From: CAJQHT01 sp038123275
GTDB lineage: Bacteria; Pseudomonadota; Alphaproteobacteria; Rickettsiales; UBA1997
Reading direction: 5' to 3'
Assembly (NCBI GenBank): GCA_038123275.1
Contig: JAYORG010000002.1
Coordinates: 1 to 64,000 of the forward strand
Length of the DNA: 64,000 nt
Part shown: positions 53,779-61,676 of the stretch, one piece after another
Layout: each line of letters begins with the position of its first letter
Numbering within the stretch: position 1 is the first letter of the stretch
Program-made: the position numbers and the translations under genes
Notes under the pieces: model-generated
Told to the model about the DNA's origin: nothing
What the model saw: the letters and a program-made list of their open reading frames with translations, nothing else
The model's database searches: none

Positions 53779-53796
53779 AATACTAAAAATAGTATT
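53779..53796 (-). terminator. Weak terminator-like hairpin after gcvPB
   Basis: AATACTA pairs with TAGTATT around four bases, and the minus-strand transcript continues with ATTTGACA. The short stem without a true U-tract makes termination uncertain. Confidence 0.3.
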
Positions 53797-53809
53797 TATG
53801 CCAATAATA

Positions 53810-55321
53810 TTATTCTTGAATTTCCATCCAAGTTAATACAGGATTTTTGGCTGCTTTAACTTCATCAAGCCTTCTTCTTGGTGTTGAAATAGGATAATTA
53901 TGAAACTTATCAGTATTACCATTTTGCGTTTCTTTAGCAATGTAGATCATGGTATCAATAAATTGATCAATATCTTTTTTGCTTTCAGTTTCGGTTGGCT
54001 CAATCAGCATGGCACCATGCGTTACAAGAGGGAAGAAAACAGTCATCGGGTGGAAGCCATATTCAACCAAAGCTTTAGCAATATCCAAAGTTGAAACACC
54101 TTTTTCTTTTTGAATTTTATCATTAAGCAAACATTCATGCATGCAATTTCCTTTAAATGGAACATGGTAATGATCTTTTAATTTGCTTAAAATGTAATTG
54201 GCACTTAATACGGCGTCTTGAGCTACTTGTTGCAAACCATCAGCTCCATGAGATAAAATGTAAGATAAAGCACGAACAAACATGCCAAACTGACCATTAA
54301 AACCTTTAACTTTGCCAATACTATCTTTTGGAGCAACTAATTTGTAAGTGTCACCAACTTTTATTACATCTGGAGTTGGTAAAAATTCTTCCAATTCTTT
54401 TCTAACAGCAATTGGTCCAGAACCCGGACCACCACCACCATGTGGAGTAGAAAATGTTTTATGTAAGTTAAAATGCATGACATCAACACCAACATCAGCT
54501 GGTTTAACTTTGCCAACAATAGCATTAAAATTAGCACCATCACAATAAAAATAACCTCCAATAGAGTGAATTACATCAGCAATTTCTTTAACTTGTGGTT
54601 CAAATTTACCGCAAGTGTTAGGGTTGGTTAGCATAATTGCAGCAATATCTTCTTTATGTTCATTAACTATTTCTTTAAAAGCTTCAAAATCAACATTACC
54701 ATTTTTTGATGGAATTTCCTTTATTTTGTAACCACACATTGCAGCTGTAGCAGGGTTAGTGCCATGAGCTGAATCTGGAATTAGGATAATTTTTCTAGCA
54801 TCACCTTTTTTAGTTAAAGCCTTTCTAATAGTTAATATGCCAGCTAACTCACCTTGAGCACCAGCAGCAGGAGCTAAAGAAACACCAGGCAGGCCAGTTA
54901 AGGTGCCTAACCAATTTTTAAGTTCATACATTACTTGTAAAGCACCTTGAATGGATGACTCATCTTGCAATGGATGAATAGAGGCAAAACCAGGTAGTCT
55001 GGCCATTTTTTCGTTAATACGTGGGTTATGTTTCATGGTGCAAGAGCCAAGCGGGTAAAAGCCAGTATCAATAGCATAATTTTGGTTAGAAAGCCTAACA
55101 AAATGACGAATTACTTGAGGTTCATTCACTTGTGCTAAACCAACTTTGCTTCTAGCTTTTTGACCAGTTCTTATTTTAAATTCAGGAATTTCTGGCAAGT
55201 CAACACCACATGCTCCTTCATCATTTTCTTTTATTAAAAGATCTGTTTCTTTATTTAGACCGACTTCTTGTGGGATAAATTGATTTGTTGTCATGTCCAT
55301 TTCTGATTTAGTTGCTCTCAT
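53810..55321 (-). CDS. gcvPB: Glycine dehydrogenase (decarboxylating) subunit 2
   Basis: With GcvPA this PLP enzyme forms the P-protein of the glycine cleavage system. The 503 residues include 'VNEPQVIRHFVRLSNQNYAI' with 'DTGFYPLGSCTMKHNPRINE', 'GVSLAPAAGAQGELAGIL', 'DSAHGTNPATAAMCGYK', and the Schiff-base Lys in 'HFNLHKTFSTPHGGGGPGSG'. The start could be any of three nearby Met; the most conserved N-terminus begins around Met8 or Met10. The split two-subunit form is used here. GcvT and GcvH are not in the window. Confidence 0.95.
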   Translation of the reverse strand: MRATKSEMDMTTNQFIPQEVGLNKETDLLIKENDEGACGVDLPEIPEFKIRTGQKARSKVGLAQVNEPQVIRHFVRLSNQNYAIDTGFYPLGSCTMKHNPRINEKMARLPGFASIHPLQDESSIQGALQVMYELKNWLGTLTGLPGVSLAPAAGAQGELAGILTIRKALTKKGDARKIILIPDSAHGTNPATAAMCGYKIKEIPSKNGNVDFEAFKEIVNEHKEDIAAIMLTNPNTCGKFEPQVKEIADVIHSIGGYFYCDGANFNAIVGKVKPADVGVDVMHFNLHKTFSTPHGGGGPGSGPIAVRKELEEFLPTPDVIKVGDTYKLVAPKDSIGKVKGFNGQFGMFVRALSYILSHGADGLQQVAQDAVLSANYILSKLKDHYHVPFKGNCMHECLLNDKIQKEKGVSTLDIAKALVEYGFHPMTVFFPLVTHGAMLIEPTETESKKDIDQFIDTMIYIAKETQNGNTDKFHNYPISTPRRRLDEVKAAKNPVLTWMEIQE

Positions 55322-55331
55322 TTCTAATTAT

Positions 55332-56618
55332 TTAAAGTATTTCTTTTAATTCTTTGACAAATTTATTAATATGTTCGTCACTTGTCATTTCAGTGGCGGC
55401 AATTAACATTTGATTATTTTCTAAAGCTAATCCACCAATAATTTTTTTCTCTAATAGTCTTTTGTTAACTTCTTTAGGATCCTTATTTAATTGGATAGTA
55501 AATTCATTAAAGAAATTGTCGTTAACAACTTTAATACCATCAATTTTTTCCAACTCATCAGCCAACTTACAAGCTTTGTGATGGTTTAATAAGGCTAGTT
55601 TTTTAATACCAATTTCACCAAGTAAAGAAGCATGTATTGTAAAGGCAGTCGCACATAAACCTTGGTTAGAACAAATATTAGAAGTAGCTTTTTCACGCCT
55701 GATATGTTGTTCTCTAGCATTTAAAGTTAGTACATATCCTTCTTTGCCATCTTCATCTGTTGTGGCGCCACATAATCTGCCTGGCATTTGTCTAACATTC
55801 TTTTTAGCACAAGCAAAGAAACCTAAGTGAGGGCCACCAAAATTCATGCCAACTCCAATACTAGCTGCTTCACCAACAACAATGTCAGCCTGACTTGGCG
55901 CTTCTAATAGTCCAAGAGCTAATATTTCTGTAACACAAACAATTAATAAAGCGCCAGATTCATCGCATTTGGCTCTTAAATTATTTAAATCTTCAATATT
56001 GCCGTAAAAATCTGGATATTGTACAATTACACAAGCGCTTTGCTCATCTAAATCATCAATATTATTGCTAATTTTAGCTTCAGCTAAATCAGAAAATGTG
56101 TTTAAAACTTCACGGTAATCAGGGTTTAAATTGCCATGAATATGCACTTTATCTTGTTTTCTTTTTACCCTTAAAGACATCAATACAGCTTCTGCCAAAG
56201 ATGTAGAGCCATCATACATTGAAGCATTAGCAACCTCCATCCCACTTAATAGAGCAATAATACTTTGAAATTGGAAAATTGTAGCTAATGTGCCCTGAGA
56301 AATTTCTGGTTGGTAAGGTGTGTAAGCTGTTAAAAATTCTGATCTTTGAATTAAGTAATCAACAGATGATGGAATATGATGGTTGTAGCACCCAGCACCT
56401 AAAAAGAAAGGGCCTTGAGTTGCATTGCGATTTTTTTTGCTTAAACCTCTTAAATAAGTGTCAATTTCCATTTCACCTTGATGAAATGGTAAGCCTTCTA
56501 TTGGCTTTTTAAGTAGGTTATTGTCATTAACTGCATCATAAAGTTCATCAACGCTAGATATGCCAATATCTTGCATCATATTTTTACGATCATTATCTGT
56601 TAGTGCTAAATAGCGCAT
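55332..56618 (-). CDS. gcvPA: Glycine dehydrogenase (decarboxylating) subunit 1
   Basis: The N-terminal half of the split P-protein. The conserved start is 'MRYLALTDNDRKNMMQDIGI' at 56618; a longer frame to 56666 adds 16 residues of poor composition that run into the ilvD promoter region. Signatures are 'FLGAGCYNHHIPSSVDYLI', 'FLTAYTPYQPEISQGTLATI' and 'EVANASMYDGSTSLAEAVLM', then 'GVGMNFGGPHLGFFACAKKN' and 'GRLCGATTDEDGKEGYVLTL'. It is 10 bp upstream of gcvPB in the same operon. Confidence 0.94.
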   Translation of the reverse strand: MRYLALTDNDRKNMMQDIGISSVDELYDAVNDNNLLKKPIEGLPFHQGEMEIDTYLRGLSKKNRNATQGPFFLGAGCYNHHIPSSVDYLIQRSEFLTAYTPYQPEISQGTLATIFQFQSIIALLSGMEVANASMYDGSTSLAEAVLMSLRVKRKQDKVHIHGNLNPDYREVLNTFSDLAEAKISNNIDDLDEQSACVIVQYPDFYGNIEDLNNLRAKCDESGALLIVCVTEILALGLLEAPSQADIVVGEAASIGVGMNFGGPHLGFFACAKKNVRQMPGRLCGATTDEDGKEGYVLTLNAREQHIRREKATSNICSNQGLCATAFTIHASLLGEIGIKKLALLNHHKACKLADELEKIDGIKVVNDNFFNEFTIQLNKDPKEVNKRLLEKKIIGGLALENNQMLIAATEMTSDEHINKFVKELKEIL

Positions 56619-56706
56619 TTTTTTAATAAAGTAATTGAAATTGTTTAAAGAAGAGACAAAATACAACGATATTACTAATTATTCAACATTTTTTTTAAAG
56701 TGAAGC

Positions 56707-58452
56707 ATGGGCAAGATTAACAAATCAAAATTACCTTCAAGATACGTAACTAATTCTCATGGCTGTGAGGGTAGAAAAACCATGATGTACAACATTAAAA
56801 CCGATCTTTACCCAGACGGTTTAACGGAAAGTGATCTACAAAAACCAATCATTGGCGTTTCTAGTGCCTGGAATGAGGCAGCACCTTGTAACATTGCTTT
56901 ACAAAGACAAGCTCAGCCAGCTAAAAAAGGTGTTAAAGAAGCTGGTGGAACTCCAAGAGAATTTACCACAATTACAGTAACTGACGGCATTGCCAATGGT
57001 CATCAAGGTATGAAATCTTCATTAGTTTCAAGAGAAGTTATTGCTGACAGTGTAGAAGTTACCGTAAGAGGGCATTGTTACGATGGTTTAGTTGCTTTAG
57101 CAGGGTGCGATAAATCTCTTCCTGGCATGATGATGTCAATGGTGCGTTTAAATGTTCCCAGTGTATTTATGTATGGTGGTTCAATTTTACCTGGTCGCTT
57201 TAAGGGGCGTGATGTAACAATTGTTGACGTATTTGAAGGGGTAGGGCAAAAAGATGCAGGTAAATTAAGCCAAACAGATTTAGATTTACTAGCAAAGGCG
57301 GCTTGTCCTAGTGCTGGTGCTTGTGGTGGTCAATTCACAGCTAACACCATGGCTTGTGTAAGTGAAGCAATTGGTTTAGCTCTTCCAGGTTCGGCTGGCA
57401 CTCCAGCACCTTACGAGTCAAGAGACGAATATGCTTATCAGTCGGGCAAAGCAGTGATGCAATTAATAGAAAAAAACATTAGACCAAGAGACATCGTAAC
57501 TAGAAAAGCCTTAGAAAATGCCGCCACAATAGTTGCAGCCACAGGTGGCTCAACAAATGCCGCCTTACATTTGCCAGCAATTGCTAATGAATGTGGTGTA
57601 GATTTTGACATTTTTGACGTTGGAGAAATTTTCAAAAAAACTCCTTACATTGCCGACTTAAAACCAGGTGGAAAATATGTTGCTAAAGATTTATTCGAAG
57701 CTGGTGGTGTACAGATGATTTTAAAACTTCTATTTGATGCTGGTTACATACATGGCGATTGCTTAACTGTAACTGGCAAAACAATGAAGGAAAATTTAAA
57801 AGGAATTTTATTTAATGAAGATCAAGATGTAGTTTACTTACCATCAAAACCACTTTCACCAACTGGAGGTGTAGTTACTTTACAAGGTAATTTAGCTGTT
57901 GATGGTGCAATTGTAAAAGTTGCTGGCATGGATAAAGATAAATTAGTCTTTAAAGGTGCAGCTCGTTGCTTTGAAAGCGAAGAAGAATGTTTTAGCGCAG
58001 TTGAAAAGAAAAAATACAAAGAGGGTGACGTACTAATTATTAGAAATGAAGGTCCAAAAGGCGGCCCTGGAATGCGTGAAATGCTAGCCACAACAGCAGC
58101 AATTTATGGTCAAGGCATGGGTGATAAAGTTGCCCTAATTACCGATGGTAGGTTTTCTGGTGGTACAAGAGGCTTTTGTATTGGCCATGTTAGCCCAGAA
58201 GCAGCAGATGGTGGAGTTATTGCTCTTCTTCAAGATGGTGATCGTATCATTATTGATGCCGTTAAAGGCACCATCAATGTCGATTTAAGCGATAAAGAAC
58301 TAGAAACAAGAAAAGCCAAATGGCAAGCCAAACAACATGACTACCAATCCGGCGCTTTATGGCGCTATTCCAAAAATGTTGGCAGTGCCAGATTTGGTGC
58401 TGTAACTCACCCAGGTGCCAAAAAAGAAGTAAAATGCTACGCTGACATTTAG
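56707..58452 (+). CDS. ilvD: Dihydroxy-acid dehydratase
   Basis: IlvD is the iron-sulfur enzyme that makes the 2-keto acids for valine and isoleucine. The 581 residues show '[14 protein letters not shown]', '[12 protein letters not shown]', the cluster Cys in '[15 protein letters not shown]' and '[20 protein letters not shown]', and the C-terminal '[20 protein letters not shown]' and '[18 protein letters not shown]'. It is complete. No other branched-chain gene is near, and its base composition is visibly less AT-rich than its neighbours, so acquisition by transfer is possible. It diverges from gcvPA over only 88 bp. Confidence 0.95.
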   Translation: MGKINKSKLPSRYVTNSHGCEGRKTMMYNIKTDLYPDGLTESDLQKPIIGVSSAWNEAAPCNIALQRQAQPAKKGVKEAGGTPREFTTITVTDGIANGHQGMKSSLVSREVIADSVEVTVRGHCYDGLVALAGCDKSLPGMMMSMVRLNVPSVFMYGGSILPGRFKGRDVTIVDVFEGVGQKDAGKLSQTDLDLLAKAACPSAGACGGQFTANTMACVSEAIGLALPGSAGTPAPYESRDEYAYQSGKAVMQLIEKNIRPRDIVTRKALENAATIVAATGGSTNAALHLPAIANECGVDFDIFDVGEIFKKTPYIADLKPGGKYVAKDLFEAGGVQMILKLLFDAGYIHGDCLTVTGKTMKENLKGILFNEDQDVVYLPSKPLSPTGGVVTLQGNLAVDGAIVKVAGMDKDKLVFKGAARCFESEEECFSAVEKKKYKEGDVLIIRNEGPKGGPGMREMLATTAAIYGQGMGDKVALITDGRFSGGTRGFCIGHVSPEAADGGVIALLQDGDRIIIDAVKGTINVDLSDKELETRKAKWQAKQHDYQSGALWRYSKNVGSARFGAVTHPGAKKEVKCYADI

Positions 58453-58473
58453 CAATTACCTTACCTCCTAACG

Positions 58474-58536
58474 GATTGGGGCCAATGACTAAAAAGTCAT
58501 GAACCAAAGGTTCATAATTTTTTGCTTTGACCCCTT
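58474..58536. repeat. Dispersed nested palindrome, copy B
   Basis: It is near-identical to 43717-43780, with the same outer GGGG(T/C)CAA/TTGACCCC pair and inner ATGAACC-AAA-GGTTCAT hairpin. A further CTTCGC/GCGAAG hairpin abuts it. It may also terminate ilvD. Confidence 0.75.
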
Positions 58537-58633
58537 CGCTTATGTGGCGAAGCCAGGCTTCAAAAAAAGATATTAGTTTAAAACCATTCAACCATCCAAA
58601 TATTAACCTAATTTTTTTAGTTACTGCCCACAA

Positions 58634-58783
58634 GGCAGTAACTATTTAAATTTAATAACTTCTTTGTTTTGACTCCTTGTTAAAAGGGATAAAGTCAGTT
58701 CACAGCAAAAACTTTTTTAATATTAAGCTTAAACTATTAACCCAATTTTTATCTATTGCCCTGTCGGCAGTAACTATTTAAAT
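58634..58783. repeat. 18-bp direct repeat GGCAGTAACTATTTAAAT
   Basis: Identical copies lie at 58634-58651 and 58766-58783, each forming the right arm of a small GCC/GGC hairpin (perfect in the first, degenerate in the second). The unit spacing is 132 bp. Confidence 0.65.
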
Positions 58784-58806
58784 CTACAAAAATCCATTAA
58801 TAATTT

Positions 58807-58884
58807 AAGTTGCAACTTAAATAAGTTATGTTATTATATAAGTTATAACTTTAATTAATTAACTTAATATTTAAGCTACAACTT
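58807..58884 (+). promoter_or_regulatory. Operator array of the XRE-Fic module with promoter
   Basis: Three 12-bp boxes, AAGTTGCAACTT (58807), AAGTTATAACTT (58840) and AAGCTACAACTT (58873), start exactly 33 bp apart. The first two are perfect palindromes. A promoter-like pair lies between and over them: TTGCAA (58810-58815), a 16-bp spacer and TATTAT (58832-58837). The array fits autorepression by the XRE protein encoded 7 bp downstream. Confidence 0.65.
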
Positions 58885-58890
58885 AATAAT

Positions 58891-59343
58891 ATGGATAAAT
58901 TTAAAAAATTACAACTAGATTTACTAGACAAAAAGTTTATTAAATTTAAAGAAATTAACCTTCCTAAAAAGGGCTGGATAAATACTGTGCGCACTTCTTT
59001 GTCAATGACATTAGAGCAATTAGCAAAAAGGCTAGGGGTAAGCACTTCAGCGGTTTCTCAGTTTGAGCAAAGTGAAATACAAGAAAATATTAGCTTACAA
59101 ACACTACAAAAAGTTGCCAACGCTATGAATTGCAAATTAAGCTATGTTTTTATCCCAAATAATAAATCATTTCATAGTATCATTAAAGACCAAGCGCGTA
59201 AAAAAGCCAAAGAAATGGTCAAAGATGTTAATGATTCCATGGCTCTAGAAAATCACAAGGTTAAAAATAATACTGATTCCGTAAAATCTTTAACAAAAGA
59301 ACTTTTAAAAGACTACAATTCAAAAATATGGTCAGATGATTAA
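58891..59343 (+). CDS. XRE-family regulator, 'mobile mystery protein A' type
   Basis: The 150 residues carry a charged start ('KFKKLQLDLLDKKFIKFKEI'), the family phrase 'LPKKGWINTVRTSLSMTLEQ', a helix-turn-helix ('LAKRLGVSTSAVSQFEQSEI', then 'LQTLQKVANAMNCKLSYVFI') and a basic C-terminal helix ('DQARKKAKEMVKDV'). This is the layout of mobile mystery protein A, always paired with a Fic protein. As in antitoxin-type partners it should bind its own operators and the Fic protein. It overlaps the Fic gene by 8 bp. Confidence 0.87.
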   Translation: MDKFKKLQLDLLDKKFIKFKEINLPKKGWINTVRTSLSMTLEQLAKRLGVSTSAVSQFEQSEIQENISLQTLQKVANAMNCKLSYVFIPNNKSFHSIIKDQARKKAKEMVKDVNDSMALENHKVKNNTDSVKSLTKELLKDYNSKIWSDD

Positions 59344-59920
59344 TTACATTTACAAAGAGGGTCAAACCCCCATAAACGAAGATGAAAAGAATGACTTAAT
59401 CCCAGAACTTAGCACCCAAGAAGAACTAAATAAATGGGAGCAAGAAAATATTCTTGAAGCACAAAAATGGCTTTTAGGAAAATCTCTAACAAAAAGTAAT
59501 ATTTTTGATTCAACTTTCCTCAAAGAGCTTCACAATAAAATGTTTAACAAAACATGGAGATGGGCTGGAACTTACAGAAAAACCAATAAAAATATTGGTT
59601 GCAAATTTTATCAAATAGACGCTCAAGTTAAAGAATTAAAAGGTGATACTACATTTTGGCTACAAAACAAAACCTACAGTATTAAACAACTAGCTTTAGT
59701 CTATCACCATCGCCTAGTAAAAATTCACCTATTTCCCAACGGCAACGGCCGCCATTCTCGCCTTATGGCAGATTTAATCATAAAAAAATACCAAGGACAA
59801 AATCTAGAATGGCAAAACAAAAACTTTAAATCCTTTGACGATTTCAGAAAAGAATACATCTCATCCTTAAGAAAAGCCGATCACTGCAACTACCAAAATC
59901 TATTCAATCTATTTGATTAA
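59336..59920 (+). CDS. Fic-domain protein, 'mobile mystery protein B' type
   Basis: The 194-residue protein starts like family B proteins ('EGQTPINEDEKNDLIPELST', 'LNKWEQENILEAQKWLLG'). It has 'FLKELHNKMFNKTWRWAGTY', 'RKTNKNIGCKFYQI' and a Fic core 'HHRLVKIHLFPNGNGRHSRL'. The catalytic His, Asn-Gly-Asn-Gly-Arg and preceding Phe are present; the usual Pro after His is Leu. Fic enzymes transfer AMP or related groups to target proteins. With the XRE partner it forms a likely toxin-antitoxin-like mobile module. Confidence 0.88.
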   Translation: MINYIYKEGQTPINEDEKNDLIPELSTQEELNKWEQENILEAQKWLLGKSLTKSNIFDSTFLKELHNKMFNKTWRWAGTYRKTNKNIGCKFYQIDAQVKELKGDTTFWLQNKTYSIKQLALVYHHRLVKIHLFPNGNGRHSRLMADLIIKKYQGQNLEWQNKNFKSFDDFRKEYISSLRKADHCNYQNLFNLFD

Positions 59921-60048
59921 TTTATTAAATTATCAACTTTGCTAAAGTTATTCATCAAGGTTTTCCTAAAAGCATTGCAACGTCTTGGTACGTCCTTTGT
60001 CGGCTGCTCCCAGTCTCCAGTAATATATCCACAATTACTAGCAACTTT
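59917..60048 (-). pseudogene. Minus-strand open stretch, possible gene relic
   Basis: Forty-three codons are open on the minus strand without a start codon. They read 'NCGYITGDWEQPTKDVPRRC' and 'NAFRKTLMNNFSKVDNLIN', ending at a stop that overlaps the Fic gene end. The composition (Trp, Pro, Cys, Arg) and locally higher GC differ from random AT-rich spacer, suggesting a fragment of a coding sequence or of a protein-coding repeat. No family recognised. Confidence 0.25.
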
Positions 60049-60075
60049 TTATTAATGTAAAAAGGAGCATAAATC

Positions 60076-60327
60076 ATGACAACAACCCACAATCAAAACC
60101 TAAGCAAATCAGACAAAGAACTAATAATTATCATTTCAAAAATCCTAAATAAAGAGAAGAGGGAAGTGCTAAATTATTTAGAGCTATTTAACAACATAAA
60201 CCCTGTTATTAGAAATTCGCTTCGTTCCTTATCAACAATGAATAAAGACCAAATTATCAGTACACATTTATCTTTAGAAGATTTACTGAGATTTAATAAA
60301 GATATTGCAAGTTTAATGAAGAAGTAG
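60076..60327 (+). CDS. Small hydrophilic protein, unknown function
   Basis: The 83-residue product has a good ribosome site, AAAAAGGAG, about 9 nt before the ATG. It is predicted to be helical ('SDKELIIIISKILNKEKREV') and acidic-basic mixed, without a signal or membrane span. No family is recognised. The strong ribosome site and codon usage support a real gene. It lies between the Fic module and the oxygenase gene and may belong to the same accessory segment. Confidence 0.6.
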   Translation: MTTTHNQNLSKSDKELIIIISKILNKEKREVLNYLELFNNINPVIRNSLRSLSTMNKDQIISTHLSLEDLLRFNKDIASLMKK

Positions 60328-60458
60328 AAATAAAATAATTTCTAAATATTTGTAAGACTAATATGAATAGAATTAAAGCAAATAATAAAAAGCTTTACTA
60401 AAGCTGGTATCTAGTGTATTATGTTAATTGGCTAAATCATTAATCAATGAGGTGTCTA

Positions 60459-61676
60459 ATGAAAACATTTAGTAAAGGATTAGGAAGTTTGGTAAGATCA
60501 AGATTATCTAATATTAGGCCAGGAGTGGTTCTTGGTAAACCTAGATTTTTATCATACACTGTTGTTGCGCAATTGCCAAATTTATTAGCAAAAGCTATTA
60601 AAGATAATACTGTTAATAGTCCGGAGTCATTTTCAGATCACCTAGCAAGAGAGGCACCAAAATGTAAAGATTCACAAAAATTAATTACAGCATTAGACAC
60701 ATTTAAAAAAGATTCTGATCATACAGGGTTATTCATATCCGGATTTCCTTCTCATAACAAAGAAACAAAAAGTAGAATCAAAAAGGCAGAAGAAGAAAGT
60801 TTAAAACAAAGGTCAGATTTTGTTAATATGATAGCATATCTTACAAATAATGTTGTTTTTGGTGATTCTGCATTAAAAAAAGAAAAAGAAACAATACAAA
60901 AGGAATTATATCAAAGGTTAGTAAGTTCTATGAGCTTAATTACAGATAATGTTGATCTTGATCCTTTATATGATGCTGCAATGATTAATTCTAAAAATAA
61001 TAGTGATGTTGGAATATTTGATGATAGGGCAGTATTTAACCGTGGTGATCATTTACCACATCATATAGATCAAGTACCAGGTGGCATAATAGAGGCTGTC
61101 ACATTATATGGTGTAGATTCTACAAGTTCTACAGTTACTTATACTATGGAAGTAGACGATATTTGTAAAAAATTATCTGATAAAACAAAAGAAATTTTAT
61201 CACGTAAAATATTTTGTAATGATGTTGGTAAACCAGGAGCTTTTAGAGATCAAACACCATTTGCTGTATTAGTAAAGGATAAATATGGAGCAATTCATAT
61301 TAATATAAATTATGAACATCAATTTGCTTCTCCTGTTGTTTTAAATTCCGTTAGTGCTAAAGAAAGAGAAGAGGCATATGAAGCTTTATGGGAAGTTAGC
61401 AAGGTTGTTGATAAAATGGTTAAAGATAAGGAATGTCAGGAATTTATAATAAAAACAGGAGATTTATTAGTATCTAAAAATACCAGACAATTACACGGTA
61501 GAAATAAAGTGCAAAAAGGTGAAAGAACATTGTTAAGAGGTCATTATTGTGGTGAAAAAGGTAAAGGGTTGATACCACTTACATATCTTGATGAAAAAGA
61601 GGTACAGTTACCAAGTTCTTCTGTAAAGAATGTTAATGTAGATACTAAAGAAATAAAAGAAGAAAAAGGAAGATAG
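60459..61676 (+). CDS. Putative Fe(II)/2-oxoglutarate-type oxygenase (TauD/CAS-like)
   Basis: The start is the ATG at 60459, with GAGGTG as ribosome site; an ATG at 60447 overlaps that site. The 405 residues have the facial triad pattern of TauD or clavaminate-synthase-like enzymes: HxD in 'NRGDHLPHHIDQVPGGIIEA', and distal His plus the 2-oxoglutarate Arg in 'SKNTRQLHGRNKVQKGERTL' with 'LRGHYCGE'. The N-terminal ~130 residues are basic and unlike catalytic domains. The substrate cannot be read. It is an orphan gene between a hypothetical protein and a convergent transporter. Confidence 0.65.
   Translation: MKTFSKGLGSLVRSRLSNIRPGVVLGKPRFLSYTVVAQLPNLLAKAIKDNTVNSPESFSDHLAREAPKCKDSQKLITALDTFKKDSDHTGLFISGFPSHNKETKSRIKKAEEESLKQRSDFVNMIAYLTNNVVFGDSALKKEKETIQKELYQRLVSSMSLITDNVDLDPLYDAAMINSKNNSDVGIFDDRAVFNRGDHLPHHIDQVPGGIIEAVTLYGVDSTSSTVTYTMEVDDICKKLSDKTKEILSRKIFCNDVGKPGAFRDQTPFAVLVKDKYGAIHININYEHQFASPVVLNSVSAKEREEAYEALWEVSKVVDKMVKDKECQEFIIKTGDLLVSKNTRQLHGRNKVQKGERTLLRGHYCGEKGKGLIPLTYLDEKEVQLPSSSVKNVNVDTKEIKEEKGR

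Larger units (their letters stand above)
58453..58803. other. Repeat-rich spacer after ilvD
   Basis: There is no credible gene. Contents in order: palindrome copy B (58474-58536), a CTTCGC/GCGAAG hairpin (58534-58552), a TTACTGCC/GGCAGTAA hairpin (58621-58641) whose right half recurs at 58766, and AT-rich filler. The mixture looks like the edge of an accessory island. Confidence 0.5.

Noticed and set aside
58274..58633. 119-codon open frame on the minus strand over the ilvD 3' end
   Set aside because: It overlaps well-conserved ilvD codons and crosses the palindromic repeat; the composition is that of a shadow frame.
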